A stretch of 64,000 bases of DNA, from assembly GCA_029582165.1 (NCBI GenBank), contig CM055876.1, positions 25,405,817-25,469,816 of the forward strand. Direction: 5' to 3'. The notes below the pieces were generated by a model. The model was given only the letters and a program-made list of their open reading frames with translations, made no database searches and was not told where the DNA came from. The translations under genes and the position numbers were made by a program. This DNA is from Portulaca oleracea. Lineage: Eukaryota > Streptophyta > Magnoliopsida > Caryophyllales > Portulacaceae. Below are positions 1-9,915 of this stretch, in pieces. Position 1 is the stretch's first letter. The number at the start of each line of letters is the position of its first letter.

Positions 1-359
1 TTTCGATTTCTACCCAGAACGTAGAGCATGGTATCGAGTGACAACGGGGTGTGATAGAACCCTTTTCTTCTGCCAGTGACATTGAAGAATTCAAGGGCTT
101 GAAGTGGGTTCGAATGACTGAAACGAACCCTTTTCAGCACTTTATCGACCAGTTCATTTGAAAGAGTGATCCCAGATGATTTGAGGGTTTCTTTCAAGTT
201 TTGGGAGGATGAGGAATCGTTGATGATCCGGAAAACTCTCTCAACATCTTCTTCAGAAGAGGATGGTTCGGAACAGAGGAATCGGGATCGGAGAGAGGAG
301 ACAGAAAGTATGCAATTATGTCTGATTAGAGATCGGTAATGGGAGAGTTTCAGAGCCAT
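1..359 (-). CDS. PPR protein, N-terminal part (runs off the window)
   Basis: The minus strand is open from an ATG at 359-357 to the window edge (119 complete codons). The first 30 residues are rich in Arg, Ser and Leu with no acidic residue (start MALKLSHYRSLIRHN), as expected of a mitochondrial transit peptide. A segment follows with the pattern of P-class plant PPR proteins before their repeats: VERVFRIIND, then LKETLKSSGITLSNELVDKV, then NPLQALEFFNVTGRRKGFYH. PPR proteins bind organellar RNA and act in its processing, editing or stability. The repeats themselves lie outside the window, so the target and exact orthologue cannot be given. A Mutator-like element sits 267 bp upstream of the start codon. 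The family call is from memory of PPR N-termini; another organellar helical-repeat protein is a less likely alternative. Confidence 0.7.
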   Translation of the reverse strand, partial: MALKLSHYRSLIRHNCILSVSSLRSRFLCSEPSSSEEDVERVFRIINDSSSSQNLKETLKSSGITLSNELVDKVLKRVRFSHSNPLQALEFFNVTGRRKGFYHTPLSLDTMLYVLGRNR

Positions 360-564
360 TAATGCAATTTGGGCAAAAAATCGAAGGAGCGATTGCACTC
401 AAGTTGGTTAAAGATGCAGGAAATGATATTCATGTCATGGGTGTTATCAGGACTCAAGACTCAAAATTTTACATTGAAACTGTGTCCAATGCAACGTTGT
501 CTGTTGCCACTTGCCACTAATCAATCGTATTTAAGCTTCGACTCGCTGGAAAAATTGTTCGGAA

Positions 565-600
565 AGCCCAAGCACAACCCCCAATCCAAGCTAAAGCCCA
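565..600 (-). promoter_or_regulatory. Two site II-like TGGGCT boxes upstream of the PPR gene
   Basis: TGGGCT occurs twice on the minus strand (595-600 and 565-570), about 205-240 bp upstream of the PPR start codon. TGGGCY site II elements are known to be enriched in promoters of plant nuclear genes for mitochondrial proteins and are bound by TCP factors. The motif is short, so chance occurrence is possible. No convincing TATA box was seen. Confidence 0.4.
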
Positions 601-625
601 CTTGCAAGTTACACACTACCTGCAA

Positions 626-1641
626 GTATTATTGACGTCGAAGTATGACCCGAAATGTAAATTGACCATGAAGGATATTGAACATTATGATTCATATTGT
701 CTCAATTTATGAGAGAGTAGATGACCTAACATTGCTGATATAACATGTCAAATAAACAGTTATGATTTTTTATTTCAATTGCTTTATCCCTTATCTAATC
801 TCTTTGATTTACGCATAGGATATGTACAAAGCGAACCATGGTTCGCCTTTGAAGATATCTATAGATATATACAAAGATAAACGCCTTTGAAAACATCTGG
901 AAATGACGCCCCTGCTCACTGTCTCTCTCTCTTCAAACCTCAGCCCCCACCCTCATACTCCCTTTCTCTCTCTCACTTGCCACAAACACCATCATTGCAA
1001 AAGTTCCAAGCTTCAAAGGTGAATCTGGCATGTGAGTTCTTCATATTTGGGTCTCCCCATAGGTGCTTGCTGAAAGAGGATATGACAGGGCCAAGGCGGA
1101 TGTGTGGTCGTGTGGGGTCTTTTATATGTACTCACTACCGAAATTCTGTCGTTCTTTGACGATTTTTGGGGAGATGTGGCGGAAGCTGCGAAAAAGGGAC
1201 TTCAAGTTGCCATCTTGGACTTCAAGCTGACCGGTTCGATGGTGGTTCTGGTTTGAGAAGTGAGAGAGAGGGAGGATGAGTGTGGGGGCTGGGGTTTGGA
1301 GTTTGAAGTGAGAGAAAGAGAGAGCGAGCAGAGGGTGTCTTTTCCGGATGTCTCCAAAGGTAAATCGTGGTTCGCCTTTGTACATATCTATGGATATCTT
1401 TAGAGGCGAACCACGGTTCACTTTGTAGATATCCTATACGTGAATCAAAGAGATAGAGAATATAACAATTGAAACCAAAAAATTAAAAAATTAAAAATTA
1501 AAAAATTAAAAAATGACTGTCACTTGACATGCCACGTCATCATTGTTGTATCTCATTCTCTCTCATAAATTGAGATTTCATGGTCCTCAAAATCCTCCAT
1601 AGTCAATTTGCATTTTGGTCATCCTTCATATTTCATAACCC
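626..1641. mobile_element. Mutator-like element with long inverted arms (Pack-MULE type)
   Basis: Left arm (626 to about 1010) and right arm (about 1215-1641) are inverted copies. Both contain a GAACC-rich block near 835-855 and 1365-1415, a CT-rich block, and an ATTTATGAGAGAG block near 705 and 1565. The flanks read TACCTGCAA (617-625) and AACCTGCAA (1642-1650), an 8-of-9 match to the 9-bp target duplication typical of Mutator-like elements. There is no transposase, so the element is non-autonomous. Its centre holds a protein-kinase fragment. The exact ends are inferred from the target duplication and could be off by some bases. Confidence 0.62.
1063..1170 (+). pseudogene. Captured CIPK/SnRK3-type kinase fragment
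   Basis: From 1063 the frame reads VLAERGYDRAKADVWSCGV, which matches kinase subdomains VIII-IX of plant CIPK/SnRK3 proteins (GYDG-KADVWSCGV). A one-base shift near 1119 moves the match to LLYVLTTEILSFFDD, corresponding to the following ILFVL..GYLPFDD region. The bases before 1063 end in CCCATAG, like an intron acceptor, so a genomic copy including part of an intron was probably captured. The frame is broken and there is no catalytic lysine or HRD segment, so no active kinase can be made. Family assignment is from memory. Confidence 0.55.
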
Positions 1642-1650
1642 AACCTGCAA

Positions 1651-2132
1651 TGGCTTATTTTCTTGACATATTAGGACTTGTAGAATTAAGAGTACGCCCA
1701 AGAATTGTAATTTTTTTTCTTTTTTTTTCTTATGTGAATAGAACTATAAATTCATTCATAATACTATAACACCTCAGTTTTGTGGGTTTTTATTTCGTGT
1801 TCTTCTTTTCTTTCTAATCTCATCGAGAATATTGTGGGTAGACTCGAGAACAGTTTTTTAAAATAGTTTTAATAGTTTTAATTATATACAAAAATTATAA
1901 TAATTTTATTTAAATTTTATTCAAGTTATTAAGGAAATAATTCAATGGTAAAGTGCAATAATTTTTCATATATATTCAAGTATACTTTTGTAGAAACTGA
2001 ATTCCCTCATTTAATTCAAGTTTGTAAATATTTTAATTTATTTTGGAGTTCTTTTATTTTAGAATATTTTAAAAAAATGCTAAGAATTTTGAAATGCATA
2101 AAATGACGAAAGTTCATAAAATAGTTATCCAC
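1651..2132. other. AT-rich intergenic stretch
   Basis: No reading frame, RNA gene or terminal repeat was recognised. There are T-rich runs near 1710-1730 and AT-rich text around 1855-2100. Confidence 0.6.
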
Positions 2133-2760
2133 AAAGTGATTGCATGTATTAAGTTTGTAGTTTGTTAGATAAATGTTGGTTTTATGTGGCTCGATTTGTG
2201 AACTAGCGTGTAGCCGTTTGTGGTAGGGTTGGATTATGTTAGCATATTGTTTTTGGTTGCTTTTGTATAATGGGAATTAGGTTAAGTTTAGGGGAGATTC
2301 TACCGAATTTTCCCCGACACTTAACAACCCCCTCCTCATCAGTACTGTTGTTGTGAATTTAGTTTCTAGAACGCGATTTTAGTTGATTTCGTATGAAAGT
2401 GACTGCATATGTCAAGTTTGAGATTTTTGGATGAATGTTGGCTTTATGAACAGTGTGTGGCTTGATTTGAGAGTGTGGCTGATTATGGTTGTTTTGGATC
2501 ATATTTACATATTGTTTTGTGTTGTTTGTGTATAATTGGGATTAGGTTAAGTTTAGAAGAGATTCTGCTAGATTTTCCCTGACAGGTAACATGGTTTTGG
2601 TTGATTTGGCATGAAAGTGATCCCATGTGTTATGTTTGAGATTTGTTGGATGAATGTTGATTTATGACAAGCGTGCGGCTCGATCAGTGAAACGATGTGT
2701 GACCGTTGTTTGTGGTAGCTAGTGTTAGGTAATGTTTACAAGTTGTTTTGAATTGTTTGT
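2133..2760 (+). repeat. Tandem repeat of about 220-260 bp, three diverged units
   Basis: Units begin near 2133, 2393 and 2613 with AAAGTGAYYNCATGTRTTA-like text, and share a TGAATGTTG block, a TATAATGGGATTAGG-like block and a GATTCTACCGAATTTTCCC block. The third unit stops at 2760, where the Copia element is inserted, and resumes at 8069. No coding potential was seen. Confidence 0.75.
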
Positions 2761-3334
2761 TGTTAAGAAAGTGTCCTAAAATCACCAAATCTCTTGATCT
2801 CACAATTATTTATTTCCTAATTGTATTAGTATATTATTTAGGTTTCCTTATTGTGTTGGGTTTCCTAATTGTATTAGATTCTAAATCTATTTGGAGTGGG
2901 AGTCAAGTTAGGTTATAGGGAGTTCTCCCTATAAATAGAGTGCATGTTTCTCCATCAAAAACACATCGGTAAACACAGAGAGCTAGAGAGAGAGAAAATA
3001 TTGAGAGAGAAAGGGGTCTCACCAATATTTTTCCCAGTGTATCCTGAGAGATTGTGAGTTTAGTGTTGAGAGATTGTTATTGTAATCTTCTTTGTGGATC
3101 GCATCACACCCTGTGATAGTGATCAGGTTGTACTCCTCCTTTCTCATAGTGGATTATTTTCTGGCTGTCGTCGTCCGTGGGTTTTTCTCCGAGTTCTTCG
3201 GTTTCCCACGTAATTCTGGTGTTTGATTTTATCGCTTATTTTTCGTTCCTAAATTTTGTCGTAATATCCGTCATCTCGTTTTCGATTTTATTATTCGCTT
3301 CCGATGTTACCTTGCTACTCACTTTTCTCTAACA
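2761..3334 (+). repeat. 5' LTR of Copia copy 1
   Basis: It starts TGTTAAGAAAGTGTCC and ends CTTTTCTCTAACA. A TATAAATAGAG box at 2930-2940 is the likely promoter, followed by a GAGA-rich leader. Confidence 0.95.
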
Positions 3335-3336
3335 AG

Positions 3337-3348
3337 TGGTATCAGAGC
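3337..3348 (+). other. Primer binding site of Copia copy 1
   Basis: TGGTATCAGAGC lies two bases after the LTR end. It is the standard plant Copia site, complementary to the 3' end of initiator-Met tRNA. Confidence 0.95.
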
Positions 3349-3357
3349 AAGGTGGTG

Positions 3358-6300
3358 ATGGCTTCAATTATGAAGTGCGATATTCCAAAATTTGATGGAA
3401 CGAGGAGTTTTACTATGTGGAGACTGCAGATGAAGGCGGTCCTGATTCAGCACGGGTTATGGGATGTGATTGAGTATCCCGACACGAAGACTGATGCGAC
3501 AATGAGCGATAATGATTTCAAACAACTCCAGAAGGATATCAAGGGAATCGACTCAAGGAGTGGAAGAAGCTTGAAGATAAGACTCGGCGAGGATTCAATT
3601 GTGCTTGGCGGAGCACATTCAGAGAGAGGTGATGCATATCGAGAAACCTCGGGAGCTCTGGACCAAACTGGAAGAGTTGTACATGTCAAAGAGTCGTGCA
3701 AACAAGTACCGAATGAAGGAGAAATTCTACAGGCTGAAGATGCCCCAAGGTACTTCTATTCAGGCACATCTTAGTGAATTTGATTCTATTATTACTGAAT
3801 TGGAATCAATGGATATAAAACACACTGATGAGGATAAGGCTTTTCATTTAATTCTGTCCCTACCTGCATCACATAAACAATTTAAGGAAATCATGTTGTA
3901 TGGGAATCGTGGTGACCTTAACCTTAGTGAAGTAAAGGCTAGTTTACTGTCTAAGGAGAAACTTGATACCGATGGTGATGACCAGGGTGGTGATGCTATG
4001 GTTGTAAGGGGTAGAAATACTGAACGTAAGGGAAACGGGTCTAGAGGGAGGTCTAAACACCGTTCAAAGTTTAGGAATCCTCACAAGAATAAGAAGTGTA
4101 ACTACTGTAGTAAGATGGGGCATATAGAGAGAGATTGTTGGGCAAAACAGAGAGACCAGAAGCAAGAGAGTAAGGATAATCACACCAAACCTAGTACCTC
4201 TAACTGCGTAGAGTCCGAGTCAGATGGTGATGGGTTTGTAGTTACGGATGATGCCTTGGCTACCACATCGAGTAGGATAGCTAGAGATGAGTGAGTTCTT
4301 GACACGGGGTGCACTTATCATATGTGTCCTCATAAGGACTGGTTCGAGTCTTATGAGAGTGTTGACACCGGGGTCGTAGTCATGGGTAACGACACAACCT
4401 GTAAGGTTGCAGGAATCGGCAGCATCAAAATCAAGACTCATGATGGCATCGTTAGAACTCTCAAGGAGGTTCGTCATATCCCTAACATGACTCGAAATTT
4501 AATTTCTTTGGGTATTCTTAAAGCTAACGGCTGCAGGTACAAAGGAGAAGATGGTGTTTTGAAAGTGTGCAGGGGATCCATGGTTCTTATGAAGGGAATC
4601 AGGAAGGGCAGTCTATACATCCTGCAGGGTCTCTGATGTGAGGATCTGCAACGGCGATCCTAAATCTTGATGAGTCCGACATCACAAAGCTGTGGCACAT
4701 GAGACTAGGCCGTAGGCGAGAAGAGAATGTCAATGTTGAGCAAGAAGGATACCTTGAAGGCGCAAAGATCGCAAGTTGGAGTTTTGCGATCACCGTGTCT
4801 ACGGAAAGTAAGAGGGTTAGCTTTTCAAGGGCTAAACATACAACAGAGGATCCTTGATTATATTCATTCAGATTTGTGGGTCTGCTAGAGTGCCATCACT
4901 TTGGGTGGCAAGCGCTACATGTTGACATTCGTGGATGACTTCTCGAGGAAGACTTGGGTTTATTTCTGCGCACAAGAATGAGACATTCTCATATTTCAAA
5001 AGTTCAAAGCTTTGGTGGAGAACCAGCGGCAGGAAAATCAAAAACTCGGGGTGACAATGGGTTGGAGTTTGTTGATTCGAATTTCTTCGACTGCGAGGCG
5101 TGGGATTGCGAGGCATCGAACCTTGGTGGGTAAGCCTCAGCAAAACGGGGTAGCCGAGAGAATCAACAGGACACTCCTGGAGAAAGCCCGCTGCATGCTC
5201 TCGAATGCAGGGCTTTGGAAGAACAAATCGTTCTGGGCAGAGGTGATATCTACTGCCTGCTACCTGCTGAACAGATCACCTCATGCCTCTATCGAATACC
5301 AGATTCCAGAGGAAGTATGGACAGGTAATCCAGTTAATTATTCTAATTTGAGAATTTTTGGATGTCCTGTATATGTCCATGTGAATGATGGGAAGCTGTC
5401 TCCCAGGGCTGTTAAATGCATGTTTCTAGGTTACGGGTCTGAGTCTAAGGGATATAGAATGTGGTGTCTTGATTTGAAGAAAGTTATTCAGTCTAGAGAT
5501 GTAACCTTTAATGAAACTGCTATGTTATCTAGAATGGAATCTACCGATACTTCTGATGATGCAGGAAATCAGGAGAAGCATGCAGGAAGAATGGTGTTCG
5601 AGGTGGAGCAGGCTCAAGGTGGAGCTGCTGGAACCTGCAATCAGGAGCAAACTACTGATGCTCCTGAACCAACTCAGGTTGATGAGCCTGGGATTGAGAA
5701 GAATGTTCCTCAGGTGGAGGAACAACCATGCATTGCTAGAGATCTTCCCAGAAGGGAGATCAGGAGACCAGCGCGATATACTGAAGAAGATGATGCTATG
5801 ATTGCTTATGCGCTGAGTGTTGTAGAGGAGACTCCTGAAGGTGCTGAACCTTCTACCTATCAGGAGGCCATCTCCTGTCCGAGTGCCTCAAACTGGATAG
5901 AAGCTATGAAAGAGGAGATGGAGAGTCTGCAGAAAAATTATACATGGGAGCTATGTGAGTTGCCTAAAGGGCGACTAGCTCTTACTGCGAAGTGGGTGTA
6001 CAAGAGAAAGGAAGGTATCTCTGGTGTAGAAAGTGCAAGGTGGAAGGCCAGATTAGTGGTAAGGGGTTGCAACCAGAAAGAAGGAATCGACTACAACGAA
6101 GTATTCTCGCCAGTCGTGATGCATACGTCGATCCGCACCTTGCTTGCCTTTGTTGCTCTATTTGATTTGGAGTTGGAGCAACTTGATGTCAAGACAGCTT
6201 TCCTCCATGACGAGTTGCAGGAGGAAATATATATGAGGCAGCCAGAGGGTTTCATCGTTCCTGGTAAACAGGAACAAGTATGCAGATTAAGAAAGTCCTT

Positions 6301-7388
6301 GTATGGACTTAAACAGGCACCCAGGCAGTGGTACAAAAGGTTTGATACTTTTATGGTAGGGCAAGGGTACACAAGAAGTCACTATGATAATTGTTTGTAC
6401 TACAGGCAATTTGAAGAAAGGTCTTTCATTTATTTATTATTGTATGTGGATGACATGTTGATTGCCTCAAGGGATATGTCACTAATAAAGAAGCTAAAAT
6501 CTCAACTCAACCAGGAGTTTTAGACGAAAGACCTCGGAGCGGCGAAGAAGATTTTGGGTATGGAGATCCAAAGGGATAGAAAGGCAGGGAAGCTGTTCCT
6601 GTCTCAGAAGAAATATCTGGAGAAGGTGTTGGACAGATTCAACATGAAAGCGTAAGCGATTTCAACTCCTTTAGGCACACTTCAAGTTATGCAGTGAGAA
6701 GATCCTAAATCGATTTGGAGGTAAGGAGGATGTCTAATATTCCCTATGCTAGTGCAGTTGGTAGTTTGATGTACGCTATGGTGTGTACGGACTGACTGTC
6801 CCACGCGATTAGTGTGGTGAGTAGATATATCAGAATCACAGGAAGGAGCATTGGGAAGGAATGAAGTGGATCCTTCGCTATGTGAAGGGTACTTTGGAGA
6901 AGGGCATCTGTATGATAGAGGTAGTCTTTGCGTCGATGTTGCGAGTTATGTTGATCTTGATTATGGTGGAGATCGGATAGGAGACGCCAATTTCGGGGTA
7001 TGTGTTCGTCATGTGTGGAGGAGCAATATCTTGGAAAGCTTCACTTCATCTATAGCAGCCACATCTACTACGGAGGCTGAATATATTCTTTGACGGAAGG
7101 AGTGAAGGAGGCCATCGGTTGAAGGGATGGGTCATGGAGTTTGGAGTACCACAGGCGAGGCGTGGTTTATTGAACGATCAGTGCTATACATCGACAAAGA
7201 ATGACACTTATCATTCGAAGACCATGCATGTAGCGTCGGTATCGCCGTCGAGAATCTGATTCTTTGCGGGAGAGATCGTGGTTAAGAAGGTTCATACTTC
7301 TGATAATCCTGCAGACATGTTAACCAAGCCTCTATCTATAGCTAAGTTCGAACATTGTTTGGACTTAGTTGGTGTTCTAAGCATGTGA
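3358..7388 (+). pseudogene. Copia copy 1 gag-pol, multiply disrupted
   Basis: Translation starts at ATG 3358 (MASIMKCDIPKFDG). A frameshift near 3545-3600 separates the Gag start from the rest of Gag (3599-4294), which carries the CCHC knuckle CNYCSKMGHIERDC (4097-4138). A TGA at 4292-4294 replaces the Trp before the protease motif LDTGC. Several further frameshifts (about 4640-5080) break the pre-integrase and integrase core. The integrase end and reverse transcriptase are open from 5012 to 6523, with YVDD at 6442-6453, and end at a TAG where copy 2 has GAG. The RNase H part (about 6700-7388) is heavily scrambled. Nothing here can give a full polyprotein. Confidence 0.9.
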
Positions 7389-7475
7389 GAGCCCTGCGGG
7401 GCCACGCCCTGCGGAGGGGCGTGTTGATGGCGACAGTCAAGATGTTTATCTGGACGGATGATTCGTTGATTTTAG

Positions 7476-7489
7476 TCCAAGGTGGAGTT
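7476..7489 (+). other. Polypurine tract of Copia copy 1
   Basis: TCCAAGGTGGAGTT lies directly before the 3' LTR, the expected place for second-strand priming. Confidence 0.8.
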
Positions 7490-8063
7490 TGTTAAGAAAG
7501 TGTCCTAAAATCACCAAATCTCTTGATCTCACAATTATTTGTTTCCTAATTGTATTAGGATATTATTTAGGTTTCCTTATTGTGTTGGGTTTCCTAATTG
7601 TATTAGATTCTAAATCTATTTGGAGTGGGAGTCAAGTTAGGTTATAGGGAGTTCTCCCTATAAATAGAGTGCATGTTTCTCCACCAAAAACACATCGGTA
7701 AACACAGAGAGCTAGAGAGAGAGAAAATATTGAGAGAGAAAGGGATCTCACCAATATTTTCCCCAGTGTATCCTGAGAGATTGTGAGTTGAGTGTTGAGA
7801 GATTGTTATTGTAATCTTCTTTATGTATCGCATCACACCCTGTGATAGTGATCAGGTTGTACTCCTCCTTTCTCATAGTGGATTATTTTCTGGCTGTCGC
7901 CGTCCGTGGGTTTTTCTCCGAGTTCTTCGGTTTCCCACGTAATTCTGGTGTTTGATTTTATCGCTTATTTTTCGTTCTTAAATTTTGTTGTAATATCCGT
8001 TATCTCGTTTTCGATTCTATTATTCGCTTCCGCTGTTACCTTGCTACTCACTTTTCTCTAACA
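7490..8063 (+). repeat. 3' LTR of Copia copy 1
   Basis: Same length (574 bp) and ends as the 5' LTR, with scattered base substitutions between them. Confidence 0.95.
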
Positions 8064-8068
8064 TTTGT

Positions 8069-8130
8069 GTATAATGGGGATTAGGTTTGTTTAGAAGAGA
8101 TTCTACCGAATTTTCCCTGATACTTAACTC
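8069..8130 (+). repeat. Remainder of the third tandem-repeat unit
   Basis: GTATAATGGGGATTAGG and GATTCTACCGAATTTTCCC resume here, completing the unit split at 2760 by the Copia insertion. Confidence 0.7.
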
Positions 8131-9915
8131 TCCACCTGGTTGTCTTGGATTATGTTTAAATATATTTTTGGTTTGATGAATGTTGGTTAAGATTGTGAAT
8201 AATGCTGGAATTCGAATTTAAGGTTTAGGGGATAATAATTGTCAAACTACATACTTCGTTCGCAGTCAAGTTGTTGGGGGGTTCGAAGTCAGAAAGCAGG
8301 CTATCTATGGCCTTAGGTCGGCTACAGAGATGTTCTATGAGAAACTAGCATGCTTCGTACGTTCCGCGGGGTCTACTGTAGGTGCCGCCAACCCCACCCC
8401 AGCGTCTTACGCTTTGCTGGCGAGCTAGTACCGCTGGTAGTAGACTTAGCTTGAGCATCAACAATAAAACCAACTCATGACAATAGTCACTCGGATGTAA
8501 CATACTCAAACACAAACCCCCCCCCCCCCCCCCAATAAATGCTCTCATTCCAATTACCTAAAACTCATTCCCCCTTTACTTAGAAACTTATGAATTTTTT
8601 TTAATTTCTAAGTTGTTTTAGTTGTGAATTAGTAACTTTGAATTGTTAAACTGTATAGGCAACTAACCTTCTATGTATTATATGTAGACTTGACAATCAG
8701 GTGAATTAATTCAGGTTCGAGTCGGTTGAAGACCAGTTCAGGTTGGCGTCGGGTCAACCAATTCTTGTTCGGTTAGGGGACGATTTGGCTTTAGGTAGTT
8801 CTTATTCGGGTGAGGTTCTTTTGATTGGGTTCTGGTTTGATTTGAAGTCATTTGGGTATGAATCTTAATTGAGTCACTTTTTGGGTTGTGGTTTCGGGTT
8901 TTCTTTGGATTTGGGTCAAGATCGTATCATCCATTCGTGTGCCATTTCAGTTTATTGGGTTAGTTTTTCCAGATCTAATTATATGGTGTACTTGTTTGAT
9001 TGTTGAATTTCGATTTTAACAACTTAATTTGGTAAATATTTGTTGTCGCGACCGTTTATTTAATATGGTTAGCGACCAATTATATAGTACATTTAGTAAC
9101 AGGTATTCAAAAACACAACATATAAACCTAATAAAACAAAAAATTTACCAATCAATCATTCATTTTTAACAGTCGTCAAGTATTTAATTGAAATAAAATA
9201 AAAAATCTTTTCAAACCTGGCGACCATAAATGAAGGGTCGCTAAATTCTCAATTTTAATGAACAATATCGTTATGGATTTGAAATTTCAATCTTGATTAC
9301 CCAATTTTATGTCACAATTTTTAAGTAAACTATAAACATCACTGCCAATAAAAAAAGACAAATACTCGTCATGCACTTAACTAATATCATTTTTAAAATA
9401 CAATTGGATTGTCAGTAGCCAAAACAAATTATCCCCCAAAGTAGACTCAGATTTCACATATATTCGCTTATTGGTTATCGAACAAGTTTTCATATGCAAC
9501 GAAGCCAATGCCGGAAGAGATTTTAAAAAGAATGGAGAAGAGAGCTAAACAAAACAAACAACACTCATACATATATAAGTATAAACAATTTCTGATCATT
9601 TCATTAAAAACCACACTTTCTCCGCCCAAATTCACAAGATACACTGCACACTGATTGATGATTACCTCCATACATAATTACTCTCAGCTATCTTAATACC
9701 TCTCATATACTTAATATTAACATAGGACTCACTCCCTTTTTTCCCCAAATAAAAGATTAAAAAAACCCACCATCTCCGAACCCTTGTGAAGGAGAGAGAA
9801 AAAGCAAAGGCAGAAAATCAAAAGAATTTTCCAGTCTTCTAGTCCTCCTCATTAGGCAGTAAGGGATGATTAGTGCTCCTAATCACACATTTAGCTTAAT
9901 TATATCTTTAATTAC
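8131..9915. other. Intergenic, including the galactinol synthase 3' flank
   Basis: Contains a 17-base poly-C run (8517-8533), a GC-richer patch (about 8265-8455) of unknown origin, a GGGT/GGTT-rich stretch (about 8700-8960), and a region with repeated GCGACC boxes in both orientations (9047-9240) that may be a decayed transposon. The 3' UTR of galactinol synthase must lie just below 9916; no poly(A) signal was identified with confidence. Confidence 0.5.

Larger units (their letters stand above)
2761..8063 (+). mobile_element. Ty1/Copia LTR retrotransposon, copy 1 (complete structure, decayed genes)
   Basis: This 5,303-bp element has 574-bp LTRs starting TGTTAAG and ending TAACA, flanked by a perfect 5-bp target duplication TTTGT (2756-2760 and 8064-8068). 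It has an initiator-Met tRNA primer site, a polypurine tract, and domains in the Copia order Gag, protease, integrase, reverse transcriptase, RNase H. The Gag start and the YGLKQAPRQW region suggest the Tork/Tnt1 lineage. A same-family copy lies at 25,937-31,229. About 14 LTR-to-LTR differences were counted by eye, so the insertion is fairly young. It is inactive because of many frame breaks. Confidence 0.95.

Noticed and set aside
362..520. 52-codon plus-strand frame starting MQFGQKIEGAIALKL
   Set aside because: It lies in the PPR 5' flank on the opposite strand, matches nothing I recognise and is short enough to arise by chance.
8265..8455. GC-richer patch resembling organelle DNA before the poly-C run
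   Set aside because: Too short to identify, no gene recognised and no clear boundary; left as unassigned intergenic sequence.
9047..9240. Repeated GCGACC boxes in both orientations, like a CACTA or related transposon end
   Set aside because: No terminal repeat or target duplication could be defined.
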